From Maricaulis sp036231565 (GTDB lineage: Bacteria > Pseudomonadota > Alphaproteobacteria > Caulobacterales > Maricaulaceae): a stretch of 64,000 nt of DNA. The position numbers and the translations under genes were made by a program. The DNA is taken from positions 36,919 through 100,918 of the forward strand of contig JAZAHA010000048.1 of NCBI GenBank assembly GCA_036231565.1, given 5' to 3'. Below are positions 8,997 through 17,211 of the stretch, one piece after another (the first letter of the stretch is position 1; the number at the start of each line of letters is the position of its first letter). The notes beneath the pieces were generated by a model. It was not told the DNA's origin. It did not search any database and was given only the letters and a program-made list of their open reading frames with translations.

Positions 8997-9030
8997 TTAG
9001 GTGACGGAAATATTTCAAAACAACCTAAAA
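8997..9030. promoter_or_regulatory. Inverted repeat TTTAGGT-N20-ACCTAAA upstream of AraC-type regulator
   Basis: Perfect 7-bp arms at 8997-9003 and 9024-9030 lie 38-71 bp before the regulator start, in a short AT-richer stretch between the DUF3137 gene and 9068. The arrangement suits an operator or autoregulatory site. It has no T-run, so it is not a good terminator. Confidence 0.35.
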
Positions 9031-9067
9031 TGGTCTAGCCTGCCCTCGCGCAACAGGGAGGGGGCTC

Positions 9068-9259
9068 ATGGCTGTCCCGCAGGAGTCTGCGTGCCGTAAT
9101 CGCGGGGAAGGGGACAATTTCATCTTGCTGGTGGCGCTGGATGCCGGTTGGGTGAAGGAATTACGTGCCCGCATTGATGCCGTGCCGGCGGGACCGGTTC
9201 TGAATGCGGGCTGGAGTGCGGCTCACGCGCTGCTACGCGAAAAAAAATCGATACGGTGA
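9068..9259 (+). CDS. N-terminal fragment of receiver-like AraC regulator (frameshifted)
   Basis: This 63-codon frame has a strong ribosome site (GGGAGGGGG just upstream of the ATG) and encodes NFILLVALDAGWVKELRARI, resembling the first strand and helix of a response-regulator receiver fold. It ends soon after an A8 run at 9240-9247. The frame beginning at 9256 continues the same fold with an alpha/beta receiver-like pattern and a GFADYISYPF motif. One extra A in the run would join the two frames into one protein of about 274 residues. It is therefore best read as the 5' part of the following gene. Confidence 0.6.
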   Translation: MAVPQESACRNRGEGDNFILLVALDAGWVKELRARIDAVPAGPVLNAGWSAAHALLREKKSIR

Positions 9260-9888
9260 TCACGCGCTTCCGATCCGGTCTGACTGACCGGTCAGCGAAC
9301 TTTCACACGCTGTGCCGGCAATGCCTGTCTCGTCAGGTTCCCCTGCTGGCGGTGTTTGCCGATGCCGATCATGGCAAGGCCGGCCTCTTCAGTGCCGGCT
9401 TTGCCGACTACATCAGCTACCCCTTTATCGCTCCGGAAATCGAGCGCCGGCTGGCTGCTTGCCACGGGAGGCCGGGCGGTCACATGCCATCCGGTCTGAC
9501 CGAGAAGCCCGTTGAAGGCTTGCGCCTGAACACGGGTTCCGGACTGCCGCCGGACCGGATGCAGGATCTGGTCGACCGGGCCTGCGACCGGCTGCTTGGT
9601 GATATCCAGGCGCCCCTCACGCTCGATGAACTGGCGCATGTGCTCGGTACAAATCGCAATGTGCTCACTCGCGCCTTCAACCAGGTGCTGGGGTGCTCGA
9701 CCTTCCAGTGGTTGCGCGGCCAGCGGCTGGCGCGCGCCGCCGAGCTCTTGCGGCACACGGACCTGTCTGTCCAGACCATTGCGTTCGATGTGGGCTATGG
9801 CGAGCCGGCGAATTTTGCGACGGCGTTCCGCCGGGCCCATGGCTGCTCGCCGCGCCAATACCGGCGGAATGTGCGGACTTCAAAATAA
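9256..9888 (+). CDS. AraC-family transcriptional regulator with degenerate receiver-like domain
   Basis: The C-terminal 100 residues form a double HTH of the AraC/XylS type: LTLDELAHVLGTNRNVLTRAF in the first HTH, and the family signature around IAFDVGYGEPANFATAFRRAHGCSPRQYR at the end. The preceding residues (PLLAVFADADHGKAGLFSAG, then ADYISYPF) look like the back half of a receiver domain without clear phosphorylation-site acidic residues. The apparent GTG start at 9256 has no ribosome site, and the front half of the domain is in another frame upstream. The regulator sits directly before two paralogous genes at 10026-11811, which it may control. Confidence 0.85.
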   Translation: MITRFRSGLTDRSANFHTLCRQCLSRQVPLLAVFADADHGKAGLFSAGFADYISYPFIAPEIERRLAACHGRPGGHMPSGLTEKPVEGLRLNTGSGLPPDRMQDLVDRACDRLLGDIQAPLTLDELAHVLGTNRNVLTRAFNQVLGCSTFQWLRGQRLARAAELLRHTDLSVQTIAFDVGYGEPANFATAFRRAHGCSPRQYRRNVRTSK

Positions 9889-10025
9889 TGCGTGACGCAC
9901 GCAAAGGTTGGGTGAGTGCTCGTTGTCTAACTTGCGCGGGCATGCCGAGGGCTGCGTAGGGGTGGCCTCAATCAGGCGAGAACCGCTGTCGGGGCGCCCC
10001 TTCTTCACGGACCAAGGAGACCAAG

Positions 10026-11021
10026 ATGGCGACCTATTATTTTGAACGCGATACCGGAACACTGAATGCTGGACGAGTGCGCGAGATCATCGCCCAGGCT
10101 GGCAAGGACACCGGTTCACCATCGGACTACAACCCCGGGAACTATTCCTACACCGAGGAAAGCTCGAAAAAAGTCACGGCGAACGGGCCTGAGACGATGA
10201 AGGTGAACAAGCTGGAGAAGGCGGCGACCGAGCTGGGTTTCAAGACCACTACCGTCACCGTTGTCGAAGGGCTCGACGCCGATCGTCATGCTCTGACCGC
10301 GTCCGCCTCGGCGCTGGCCGCAACCGATTATGGTGTCCAGATCACGATGGATCAGGCCACGGTGACTGCCCTGGCCAGCGGGAATTACTCGCTCTACGGC
10401 TTCAAGGCAGTGCAGACGACGGTTGGTGGCGGCATGCCTCTGGTCTGGTTCAAGTCGACCTCCTATGGCCTCACCACCGATGTGAACTGGCAGATCCAGT
10501 TCGAGGCCTACACCTCCCAGTCCCAGATCATTCCGGGCGGACAGATTACCGGCCTCAACTCCTATCCGGCGACGCTGGGCCAGCAGCTGGTGGTCGACTC
10601 GCCCCAGGGCACCGGCACGATCCAGCAGGGCACGCCTGGCAATATCGCGGTGATGAACCAGACCTCGAACCCGTTCACCTGCGGCATTTCCGAGGTCGTG
10701 AACGGCACGGCTGAACCGCTGTGCGCTTTCCCGCTTTACGGCAACGGGCTGGACGCGATGGTGCCGATCGAGAAGGTGATGCTGACCTTCGCCACCAAGC
10801 AGGTGAATACCGGCACGGTGATCGAACGCGCCTACAGCCAGAGCATCCTGGTCGACCTGACCTCGGCGACCCAGCGCGCCGTATCCTTCGATATCAACAA
10901 GGGCTGGTCGTGGGGCGGTTATGGCTGGGGCCAGGCAATCCCCGCCAATCAGAATGTCGTGCCGATCCTGATCGAGGATGGTGCGAGCTATCGCAGCGGT
11001 GCCCGCACCCTTCTCGGGTAG
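10026..11021 (+). CDS. Unrecognised protein, larger member of a tandem paralogous pair
   Basis: I do not recognise this 331-residue protein. A good ribosome site (AAGGAGA at 10014-10020) fixes the start. There is no signal peptide or membrane segment. Residues 1-100 form a unique polar N-terminal region (YYFERDTGTLNAGRVREII). Residues about 105-325 are a Ser/Thr/Gly-rich, beta-strand-like module matching the whole of the next protein in order, most clearly VSFDINKGWSWGGYGWGQ near the C-terminus. The composition suggests a compact beta protein such as a binding, lectin-like or pore-forming fold, but that is a guess. It follows the AraC-type regulator by 137 bp. Confidence 0.8.
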   Translation: MATYYFERDTGTLNAGRVREIIAQAGKDTGSPSDYNPGNYSYTEESSKKVTANGPETMKVNKLEKAATELGFKTTTVTVVEGLDADRHALTASASALAATDYGVQITMDQATVTALASGNYSLYGFKAVQTTVGGGMPLVWFKSTSYGLTTDVNWQIQFEAYTSQSQIIPGGQITGLNSYPATLGQQLVVDSPQGTGTIQQGTPGNIAVMNQTSNPFTCGISEVVNGTAEPLCAFPLYGNGLDAMVPIEKVMLTFATKQVNTGTVIERAYSQSILVDLTSATQRAVSFDINKGWSWGGYGWGQAIPANQNVVPILIEDGASYRSGARTLLG

Positions 11022-11097
11022 CGATCCTGCGCGGACCGTTGCGGCTCCCCCCGCTGCAACGGTCCCGCTTGCCCTTGCGCCAGGAGGAAAGCGCACG

Positions 11098-11811
11098 ATG
11101 ACCGCATCTGTCCCCGGACCCGTTGTCATTACCCTGGACAGCGCGACCCAGGCCGCGCTGACGAATGGCGGTTACGCCCTGTATGCCAGCTGCGCCGTGA
11201 AGATCGACAATACAGCGGCCCTGCCGACGATCTGGCATGTCGAACGGGTGCTCACCGAGACGATCACGCTCGCGCTCGCGACGGATGTCCAGGCCTACAC
11301 CTCGACGACGGCGATCGCTTCGGGAAAGACGATATCGGTCGGCAACAGTACAGCGATCGACCTGGGGCAGACCTGGCAGGTCGCCTCGGGTGGAAGCGGG
11401 CCGGTCAAGCAGGCGGGGCCTGCCGACAAGATGACGGTCGAGAACACGTCGAAAACCCCTTTTACGGCAGGACTCTCTCGGTGCGTTGATGGCGATACCG
11501 ATTTCACACCGGTCTTTGCGGCACCGCTTTACGGGCTGCAATCGAATGGCGCAGCGCCGGTCTCCCAGATCGTGCTGCAATTCTCGACGGCGCGGCAGTC
11601 GGCGGGTTCCGTCATGTCGCTCTCGACCGCACGGATGCAGGCTCATGCCCAGATCAGCGCAGGGCAATATCTGTCCGTCCAGCTGGCAGATGGCGCCGCG
11701 CGCCAGGTCAGCTTCGATATCAATACGGGCTGGAGCTGGGGCGACTATACCTGGGGCCAGGTGCTCACCGGACAAGCTGCCGTCCTCAACGCGCTCATCC
11801 AGCCTGAATAG
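11098..11811 (+). CDS. Unrecognised protein, smaller member of a tandem paralogous pair
   Basis: A 237-residue protein started at 11098 because an ideal AGGAGG (11082-11087) precedes that ATG; the frame is open further upstream, overlapping the previous gene, without such a site. It aligns along its length with residues about 105-325 of the upstream protein: ITLDSATQAALTNGGYALY against ITMDQATVTALASGNYSLY, and VSFDINTGWSWGDYTWGQ against VSFDINKGWSWGGYGWGQ. It lacks the N-terminal extension, a signal peptide and membrane segments. The function is unknown. Its last 17 bp overlap the convergent mnmH gene. Confidence 0.78.
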   Translation: MTASVPGPVVITLDSATQAALTNGGYALYASCAVKIDNTAALPTIWHVERVLTETITLALATDVQAYTSTTAIASGKTISVGNSTAIDLGQTWQVASGGSGPVKQAGPADKMTVENTSKTPFTAGLSRCVDGDTDFTPVFAAPLYGLQSNGAAPVSQIVLQFSTARQSAGSVMSLSTARMQAHAQISAGQYLSVQLADGAARQVSFDINTGWSWGDYTWGQVLTGQAAVLNALIQPE

Positions 11812-12874
11812 GCGCCATCGCGGCGGCTATCGAGACGATCTGCCCGGCTGCCGCCGCGATCCCGTCTTCATCCAGGCGCGGGATTTCGATGGTGCGATCG
11901 CCGCCGCGTTGTGTCCCGCGCTTGCGGGCACGGTTATAGGCGGGGTCGTAGTGCTGCGTGACTAGCGCCCGGGCGAGGGTGTGCCATTCGCCGGCCTGGG
12001 CGAGTGCCCGCCATTCGGCGATACGGGACTTGGCGTGAAAGGGTTTGAGCCCCTCGAAGGCCGCTTCCAGCTTGTCTGCATCCGCCAGGAGGTCCGGATA
12101 GGCTTGCACCAGATAACGGGCGCGCTCGTCGATCGGAACAGCGACGGTGATGCTCGGCGCGGCCTGCATGGCCTCCCACAAGCGGGGTGGAACACGGCGG
12201 TGTCCGACCTGGCGCGACTCGGCTTCCACGAAGACCGGGCGTGACGGGTCCATGCGGCGCAGCCGTTGATGGAGGCCCGTTTCGAAGGCTTTCTGGCCGG
12301 GCTGGGGCATGCCGGAGAAATCGCCGAAGATCGAGCCGCGATGGTGCGCCAGGCCTTCCAGATCGATGATCTGTTCGCCCTGTGCGGCAAGCGCGTGCAG
12401 CAGGGCTGTCTTGCCGGTGCCGGTCTGGCCGTCGATCAGCACGACGTACGGGACATTGCCGGTCTCCAGCGCCGCAACGACCTGGCGCCGCCAGGTGCGG
12501 TAGCCGCCTTCGACCAGCGTTGCCTTCCAGCCCACCGAAGCCAGCACCAGCCCCATGGATTGCGACCGCATACCGCCGCGCCAGCAATAGATCAGCGGTT
12601 TGAAGTCCTTGGGCCTGTCTGCCAGTGCTGTTTCCAGGTGCCGGGCGATATTGCGCGAGACCAGGGCCGCGCCCATGCGCCGCGCCTCGAAGGCGGAGAC
12701 CTGGGTGTAGTGTGTGCCGACGCGGGCACGTTCTTCATCGTCCAGAACCGGCAGGTTGATGGCGCCGGGCAGGTGGTCTTCGGCAAACTCGGACGGGGAA
12801 CGCACATCGATAATGATATCGAAGCGTTCCAATTCCTCCGCCGATAGGTCATCTGTGTAGGCAAGGCGCGGCAT
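11795..12874 (-). CDS. mnmH: tRNA 2-selenouridine synthase
   Basis: A 359-residue protein (also called SelU or YbbB) that replaces sulfur by selenium in 2-thiouridine at the tRNA wobble position, via a geranylated intermediate, using selenophosphate. The N-terminal rhodanese domain contains IDVRSPSEFAEDHLPGA and the catalytic-loop Cys in YCWRGGMRS (about residue 96). The C-terminal part has a P-loop, DGQTGTGKT, near residue 150. It is divergent from selD, which makes its selenium donor, with a 54-bp gap between them. Its 3' end overlaps the preceding unknown gene by 17 bp in convergent orientation. Confidence 0.95.
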   Translation of the reverse strand: MPRLAYTDDLSAEELERFDIIIDVRSPSEFAEDHLPGAINLPVLDDEERARVGTHYTQVSAFEARRMGAALVSRNIARHLETALADRPKDFKPLIYCWRGGMRSQSMGLVLASVGWKATLVEGGYRTWRRQVVAALETGNVPYVVLIDGQTGTGKTALLHALAAQGEQIIDLEGLAHHRGSIFGDFSGMPQPGQKAFETGLHQRLRRMDPSRPVFVEAESRQVGHRRVPPRLWEAMQAAPSITVAVPIDERARYLVQAYPDLLADADKLEAAFEGLKPFHAKSRIAEWRALAQAGEWHTLARALVTQHYDPAYNRARKRGTQRGGDRTIEIPRLDEDGIAAAAGQIVSIAAAMAPIQAG

Positions 12875-12928
12875 GCGGCGTCGGTCCCCCGTTCGGGGGC
12901 CAGATTAGCGAAAACGGAGCGGTTCGGG

Positions 12929-13981
12929 ATGATGGATGACACACAGACGGTGCGGCTGACATCGCTGGCGCATGGCGGCGGCTGTGGCTGCAAGCTCGAT
13001 CCGGCCGTGCTCACCGATATTCTGGGGGCGCCTTCGGGCTTTCCCATGCCGAAGGACCTGCTGGTCGATGCGGCCACGCGCGACGATGCCGCGGTCTGGC
13101 GCATCAATGACGAGACGGCCCTTGTGGCGACGACCGACTTCTTCACCCCCATTGTTGACGACCCGTTCGATTTCGGCCGCATCGCGGCGACCAATGCGCT
13201 GTCGGACGTCTATGCCATGGGCGCAACGCCGATCTTCTGCCTGGCCATTGTCGGCATGCCGGTAAACGCCCTGCCGCGCGAAACCGTGCGCCTGATCCTT
13301 GAGGGCGGGCGGTCGGTTGCCGAGGCGGCGGGGGCACCGGTCGCCGGCGGGCATTCCATCGATGCGGCCGAGCCGATCTACGGCCTTGTCGCTCTGGGCC
13401 TTGTGCACCCTGACCGCCTGCTGGCGAATGCGCGGGCGAAGGCGGGCGATGTCCTCATCCTCGGCAAACCCCTGGGCATCGGCATCTATTCCGCAGCCCT
13501 CAAGCGCGGCCAGCTGGGCGATGACGCCTATGCCGAGATGATTGCCTCGACCACGCGGCTCAATACGCCGGGTGCGGCACTGGCCGGCATGGCCGGTGTC
13601 CATGCGGCGACGGATGTCACCGGTTTCGGCCTGTTGGGGCATGTCTCGGAGATGGCCCAGGGCAGTGGCCTCAGGGCCCGGATCGACCGGGACCGCGTGC
13701 CGGTCTTCGATGCGGCGCGCGCACTGGCGGGCGAGGGAATCACGACCGGGGCATCGGGCCGCAACTGGTCTGCCGTGGCAGACGGTGTGACGCTCGCCGC
13801 GCGCCTCGGCGATGTCGAACGCGCCCTCTTGTGCGACCCGCAGACCAGCGGCGGTCTGCTGGTCTCCTGTACTCCGGACAGCGCCGATGCCGTGCTGGAG
13901 GTGTTCCGCCAGCACGGTCATACGGATGCCGCCGTGATCGGTGCGATGGAGGCCGGACCCGCCGGCGTCGGTGTGGACTGA
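12929..13981 (+). CDS. selD: Selenide, water dikinase (selenophosphate synthase)
   Basis: A 350-residue cytoplasmic enzyme that makes selenophosphate from selenide and ATP. The glycine-rich nucleotide-binding region carries the catalytic Cys-Lys in HGGGCGCKLDP (near residue 20), with cysteine rather than selenocysteine. Further AIRS/PurM-type signatures follow: DDAAVWRIND, TTDFFTPIVDDPFDFGRIAA, and GGHSID. The C-terminal domain includes DVTGFGLLGH and DPQTSGGLL. Two ATGs occur in tandem at 12929 and 12932. Its only visible client here is the divergent mnmH; no selA or selB is in the window. Confidence 0.95.
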   Translation: MMDDTQTVRLTSLAHGGGCGCKLDPAVLTDILGAPSGFPMPKDLLVDAATRDDAAVWRINDETALVATTDFFTPIVDDPFDFGRIAATNALSDVYAMGATPIFCLAIVGMPVNALPRETVRLILEGGRSVAEAAGAPVAGGHSIDAAEPIYGLVALGLVHPDRLLANARAKAGDVLILGKPLGIGIYSAALKRGQLGDDAYAEMIASTTRLNTPGAALAGMAGVHAATDVTGFGLLGHVSEMAQGSGLRARIDRDRVPVFDAARALAGEGITTGASGRNWSAVADGVTLAARLGDVERALLCDPQTSGGLLVSCTPDSADAVLEVFRQHGHTDAAVIGAMEAGPAGVGVD

Positions 13982-13990
13982 GGGACGGGC

Positions 13991-14779
13991 CTAAAGCGCG
14001 AAACTGCCGACGATCGGGATGTGGTCGGAGGCCTTTTCCTTGCCGCGGGTCCTGGTGTGGATCTCCACGCCTTCCAGCCGGTCGGCCGCCTGGGGCGAGC
14101 ACAGGAGATGGTCGATCCGGATGCCGTGACCCTTCTGCCAGCGGCCTGCCTGGTAATCGTAGAATGTGTACTGGTGACCGCGTCCGTCGACTTGTTCGAA
14201 GGCCTCGGTGAAGCCGAGCCATTTCAGGGCGCGGAAGGCGGCGCGCGTCTCCGGCAGGGCGAGGGCGTCGTCGGCCCACACGGCCGGATCCCAGCAATCG
14301 CTGTCGCGCGGGATGCAGTTATAGTCGCCTGCCAGGATCAGCGGTTCCTCATAGGCCAGAAGCGTCTGCGCATGGCGGCGCAGGCGCTCCATCCAGGCCA
14401 GCTTGTAGTCGTATTTCGGGCCAGGCGCCGGATTGCCGTTGGGCAGATAGATGGAGGCGACGCGCACCGGTCCCTGCTCAGCGGCGATCACGGCTTCCAG
14501 ATAACGGGCCTGGTCGTCCTCATCATCGCCGGGCAGGCGCGGCAGGGCTTCCTCGATCGGGAATTTCGACAGGATCGCGACGCCGTTATAGGTCTTCTGG
14601 CCATGGGTCTCGACATTATAGCCGAGCGCCTCGATCTCCTCGCGAGGGAAGCCCTCGTCGATCGTCTTGATCTCCTGCAGGCAGACCACGTCGGGCGCGG
14701 CCTCCTTCAGCCAGTCCAGCACGTTCGGCAGGCGCGCCTTGATCGAATTGACGTTCCAGGAAGCGACAGTGAGGGTCAT
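13991..14779 (-). CDS. xth: Exodeoxyribonuclease III
   Basis: A 262-residue AP endonuclease/3' exonuclease of the exonuclease-endonuclease-phosphatase superfamily acting in base excision repair. Visible signatures are SWNVNSIKAR (N-terminal Asn), CLQEIKT (metal-binding Glu), AGDYNCIPRDSD (Asp and Asn of the active site), and the C-terminal IDHLLCSP plus SDHIPIV with the catalytic His. The length is normal for XthA. It converges with selD, with only 9 bp between the stop codons. Confidence 0.95.
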   Translation of the reverse strand: MTLTVASWNVNSIKARLPNVLDWLKEAAPDVVCLQEIKTIDEGFPREEIEALGYNVETHGQKTYNGVAILSKFPIEEALPRLPGDDEDDQARYLEAVIAAEQGPVRVASIYLPNGNPAPGPKYDYKLAWMERLRRHAQTLLAYEEPLILAGDYNCIPRDSDCWDPAVWADDALALPETRAAFRALKWLGFTEAFEQVDGRGHQYTFYDYQAGRWQKGHGIRIDHLLCSPQAADRLEGVEIHTRTRGKEKASDHIPIVGSFAL

Positions 14780-14856
14780 GGCGGTCCAGGTTCCGGTTTC
14801 AGGTTCTGCTGCAGCTTAAGACGTTTCGCGGGTGAAAAAAGCCGCGAGTTCCCGCC

Positions 14857-15543
14857 TCAGCTGCCAAAGCCGTGGAAGCTGGAGAACGCGTCAACGCCCG
14901 CACGGGCCGTGCGCGTGGTGTTGATCGGCGCGTCCGGGTCGGCATGGCCCAGGGCAATGCCGCAGAACAGGGTGTGATCATCGCCGATGCCCACGGCGCC
15001 TTTCACGGCCTTCGGGAAGGCGGCCCAGAATTCCTGGCAACAGGTGGCAAGACCGGCTTCTTCGGCGGCAAGCAGGAAGGACTGGATGAACATGCCGCAA
15101 TCGGACCACTGGCCGGGCTGCATGGATGTGTGCAGTGAGACGAAGAGGCCGACCGGCGCGCCGAAGAACTCGAAATTCCGGGCGAACTGCATCAGTCGGC
15201 CCGTCTTGTCTTCGCGATCGATGCCGATCGACGCATACATCGCCTCGCCGCAGGCAAAGCGGCGGGAATACCAGGGTTCTTCCAGCGGTTTGGGATAGAC
15301 GCGGTATTCCAGCTCCGGCTCACCCTTGAAGTGCTCGGCCTGGCTCGCCTTCACCGCGTCGATGACCCGCTGGCGTGCCTCACCGGCGACGACGTGTATC
15401 TGCCAGGGCTGAAGATTGCCCCCGGACGGCGCCCGGCTGGCCAGTTCGAGCAGGCCGCGGACCTGATCCGCGCTGACCGGAGTATCGAGAAAAGCGCGTG
15501 TGGAGATGCGCTGTCTGAGCGCATCGGAAACGGAAAGCGTCAT
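14857..15543 (-). CDS. Nitroreductase-family FMN oxidoreductase
   Basis: A 228-residue protein from the ATG at 15543. It has the FMN-binding pattern of nitroreductases: QRISTRAFLDTPV at the N-terminus, then ELASRAPSGGNLQPWQIHVV, and near the C-terminus the GIALGHADPDAPIN segment. These enzymes reduce nitroaromatics, quinones or flavins with NAD(P)H and act as cytoplasmic dimers. The physiological substrate is unknown. It stands alone between xth and the DUF1428 gene, all on the minus strand with short gaps. An ATG three codons upstream (15552) is an alternative start. Confidence 0.9.
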   Translation of the reverse strand: MTLSVSDALRQRISTRAFLDTPVSADQVRGLLELASRAPSGGNLQPWQIHVVAGEARQRVIDAVKASQAEHFKGEPELEYRVYPKPLEEPWYSRRFACGEAMYASIGIDREDKTGRLMQFARNFEFFGAPVGLFVSLHTSMQPGQWSDCGMFIQSFLLAAEEAGLATCCQEFWAAFPKAVKGAVGIGDDHTLFCGIALGHADPDAPINTTRTARAGVDAFSSFHGFGS

Positions 15544-15625
15544 CGGGACCAACCTGATATCTGTTTGTCCCGAGAGTAGAGGTCCGGCGCGCGAACCGGA
15601 AGCCGGTCGCGCGCCGGGATCGCTA

Positions 15626-15979
15626 TCAGGCCTCGAACACAGGCTCGAAACCGCCGAAGATCATGCGGCGGCCGTCGAAGGGCATCGGGTTGGTCTCCGG
15701 GCTGAAGGCCGGGTCTTCCATCATGGCCTGGAAGGCGGTGTCTGCGGCTTCCTTCGAGGGCCAGACGATCCAGGACAAGACGACGGTTTCGTCGTCCTTC
15801 AGCTTGACGGCCATGGGAAAGGACGTGGTCTCGCCGCCCGGCACGTCATCGCCCCAGCATTCCATGATGCTCAGGGCTCCGTGCTTCTTGAAGTGGTCGG
15901 CCGCCTGGCGGGCGTGATCCAGAAAAGCCTGCCGGTTGGCGGTCGGGACAGGGGCAACCATGCCGCTGATATAAGTCAT
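15626..15979 (-). CDS. DUF1428 family protein
   Basis: A 117-residue protein with the DUF1428 pattern: YISGMVAPVPTANRQAFLDHA at the start, MECWGDDVPGG in the middle, and FDGRRMIFGGFEPV at the end. The family has a dimeric alpha-beta ferredoxin-like (YbaA) fold and no proven function. It lies 34 bp downstream of a VOC/glyoxalase-like gene, and both are divergent from an HxlR regulator. This suggests a small regulated detoxification or stress unit, which is inference from position only. Confidence 0.9.
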   Translation of the reverse strand: MTYISGMVAPVPTANRQAFLDHARQAADHFKKHGALSIMECWGDDVPGGETTSFPMAVKLKDDETVVLSWIVWPSKEAADTAFQAMMEDPAFSPETNPMPFDGRRMIFGGFEPVFEA

Positions 15980-16013
15980 GAATGTATTTCTCCAGGGTTG
16001 ATTGAAAAGGGTG

Positions 16014-16445
16014 TCAGGCGTCGGCCATTTCCTGGCCGGCCTTCATCGCGGCTTCCATGTCCATCCAGGCCAGTTCCCAGATGTGGCCGTCAGGATCGGC
16101 AAAGCTGCGCCCGTACATGAAGCCGTGATCCTGGGGCGGGCAGGGATCGACCCGGCCGCCCGCCGTGCCCGCCTTGTCGGCGGTTTCATCGACATGGTTG
16201 CGGCTTTCACGCGACAGGCAGTTCAGCACCTGTGCCGACGTATGCGCGTCGACGATCGTGCGATCGGTGAACTGGTTGAAGCGCGCATGCGTGAGCAACA
16301 TGACACTGATGGTGTCCGAAAAGGTCATCATCGCGGCACTGCCGTCGCAGAAGCGTTCGTCCTTTATCGCGCCGACGGCTTGGTAAAAGGCAATCGACCG
16401 CTCAAGATCGGTGACGGGCAGGTTGACGAAAATCATTTGCGGCAT
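16014..16445 (-). CDS. VOC (glyoxalase/bleomycin-resistance) family protein
   Basis: A 143-residue protein from the ATG at 16445, preceded by GGGAG; longer frames start inside the divergent regulator's leader and lack the family start. The N-terminal MPQMIFVNLPVTDLERSIAFY and C-terminal RSFADPDGHIWELAWMD are the two beta-alpha-beta-beta-beta halves of a vicinal-oxygen-chelate fold, with the metal-ligand Glu in WELAW. Such proteins include lactoylglutathione-lyase-like and dioxygenase-like enzymes; which reaction applies is not evident. It forms a transcriptional pair with the DUF1428 gene. Confidence 0.9.
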   Translation of the reverse strand: MPQMIFVNLPVTDLERSIAFYQAVGAIKDERFCDGSAAMMTFSDTISVMLLTHARFNQFTDRTIVDAHTSAQVLNCLSRESRNHVDETADKAGTAGGRVDPCPPQDHGFMYGRSFADPDGHIWELAWMDMEAAMKAGQEMADA

Positions 16446-16503
16446 AGGGGTGCTCCCGTGTTGGTCTTGGCGATCCTGCCGAATGAGATTATAAAAAGCA
16501 ACT

Positions 16504-17205
16504 ATGAAGTCACAAAAAATAACCAAATTGGATTCCAAAGGGCCGCCAAAACGTTATGACGATGCCTGCGCAGCCGCGCATGCCATGGAGATTCTGGGGG
16601 AGCGCTGGGCACTGCTCGTAGTGCGCGAACTGCACACCGGCCCCCGGCGGTTCACCGATATCCGGGCCGCCCTGCCAGGCATCAGCGCGAATGTCCTGAC
16701 CCAGCGCCTGGAAGGGCTTGAGGCGGCCGGGGTTGTGCGCCGGACCGAGCTGCCGCCGCCGGCCGCGTCGAAAGTCTACGAGCTGACAGAGTGGGGTGCG
16801 CAGAGCGGGCCGATCTTCGAGGCGCTTGGCCGCTGGGCGGCACGCTCGCCCTGGAATACCGGGACCTGCTTCAGCGCTGCATCCTTCATGCTGTCGCTGC
16901 GCACCATGTTCAGCGCTGACAAGGCCGGAGATCTGGCCGCCACGATCGATTTCCGGATCGGCGTGACCCGGCTCACCTGCCGCATCGCGGAGGGCGTGCT
17001 GACGATTGACGCGGGCGAAAGTGAAGCGCCCGATCTTGTTCTCACCGGGCCCGGTGAGGCGCTGGCCGGCCTGATCTATGGCGGTGTTCCGCTGACCGCG
17101 CTGGAGGCTGACGGAGCTGTTGCCGTGGCGGGCGACCGGTCGCTGGCGGAACGCCTGCCAGGCCTCTTCCCGCTGCCTGATGTGGCGCCGAAGCCGGGCG
17201 CGTAG
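16504..17205 (+). CDS. HxlR-family regulator with C-terminal SCP2-like domain
   Basis: A 233-residue protein. Residues about 20-110 form the HxlR winged helix: CAAAHAMEILGERWALLVVREL, followed by GPRRFTDIRAALPGISANVLTQRL. The C-terminal 110 residues (TIDFRIGVTRLTCRIAEGVL, LTGPGEALAGLIYGG) resemble a sterol-carrier-protein-2-like ligand domain, a combination seen in a subset of HxlR regulators. It is divergent from the VOC/DUF1428 pair across 58 bp, so it probably controls them, and the extra domain may sense a hydrophobic ligand. That role is inferred. Confidence 0.9.
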   Translation: MKSQKITKLDSKGPPKRYDDACAAAHAMEILGERWALLVVRELHTGPRRFTDIRAALPGISANVLTQRLEGLEAAGVVRRTELPPPAASKVYELTEWGAQSGPIFEALGRWAARSPWNTGTCFSAASFMLSLRTMFSADKAGDLAATIDFRIGVTRLTCRIAEGVLTIDAGESEAPDLVLTGPGEALAGLIYGGVPLTALEADGAVAVAGDRSLAERLPGLFPLPDVAPKPGA

Positions 17206-17211
17206 CTCACT

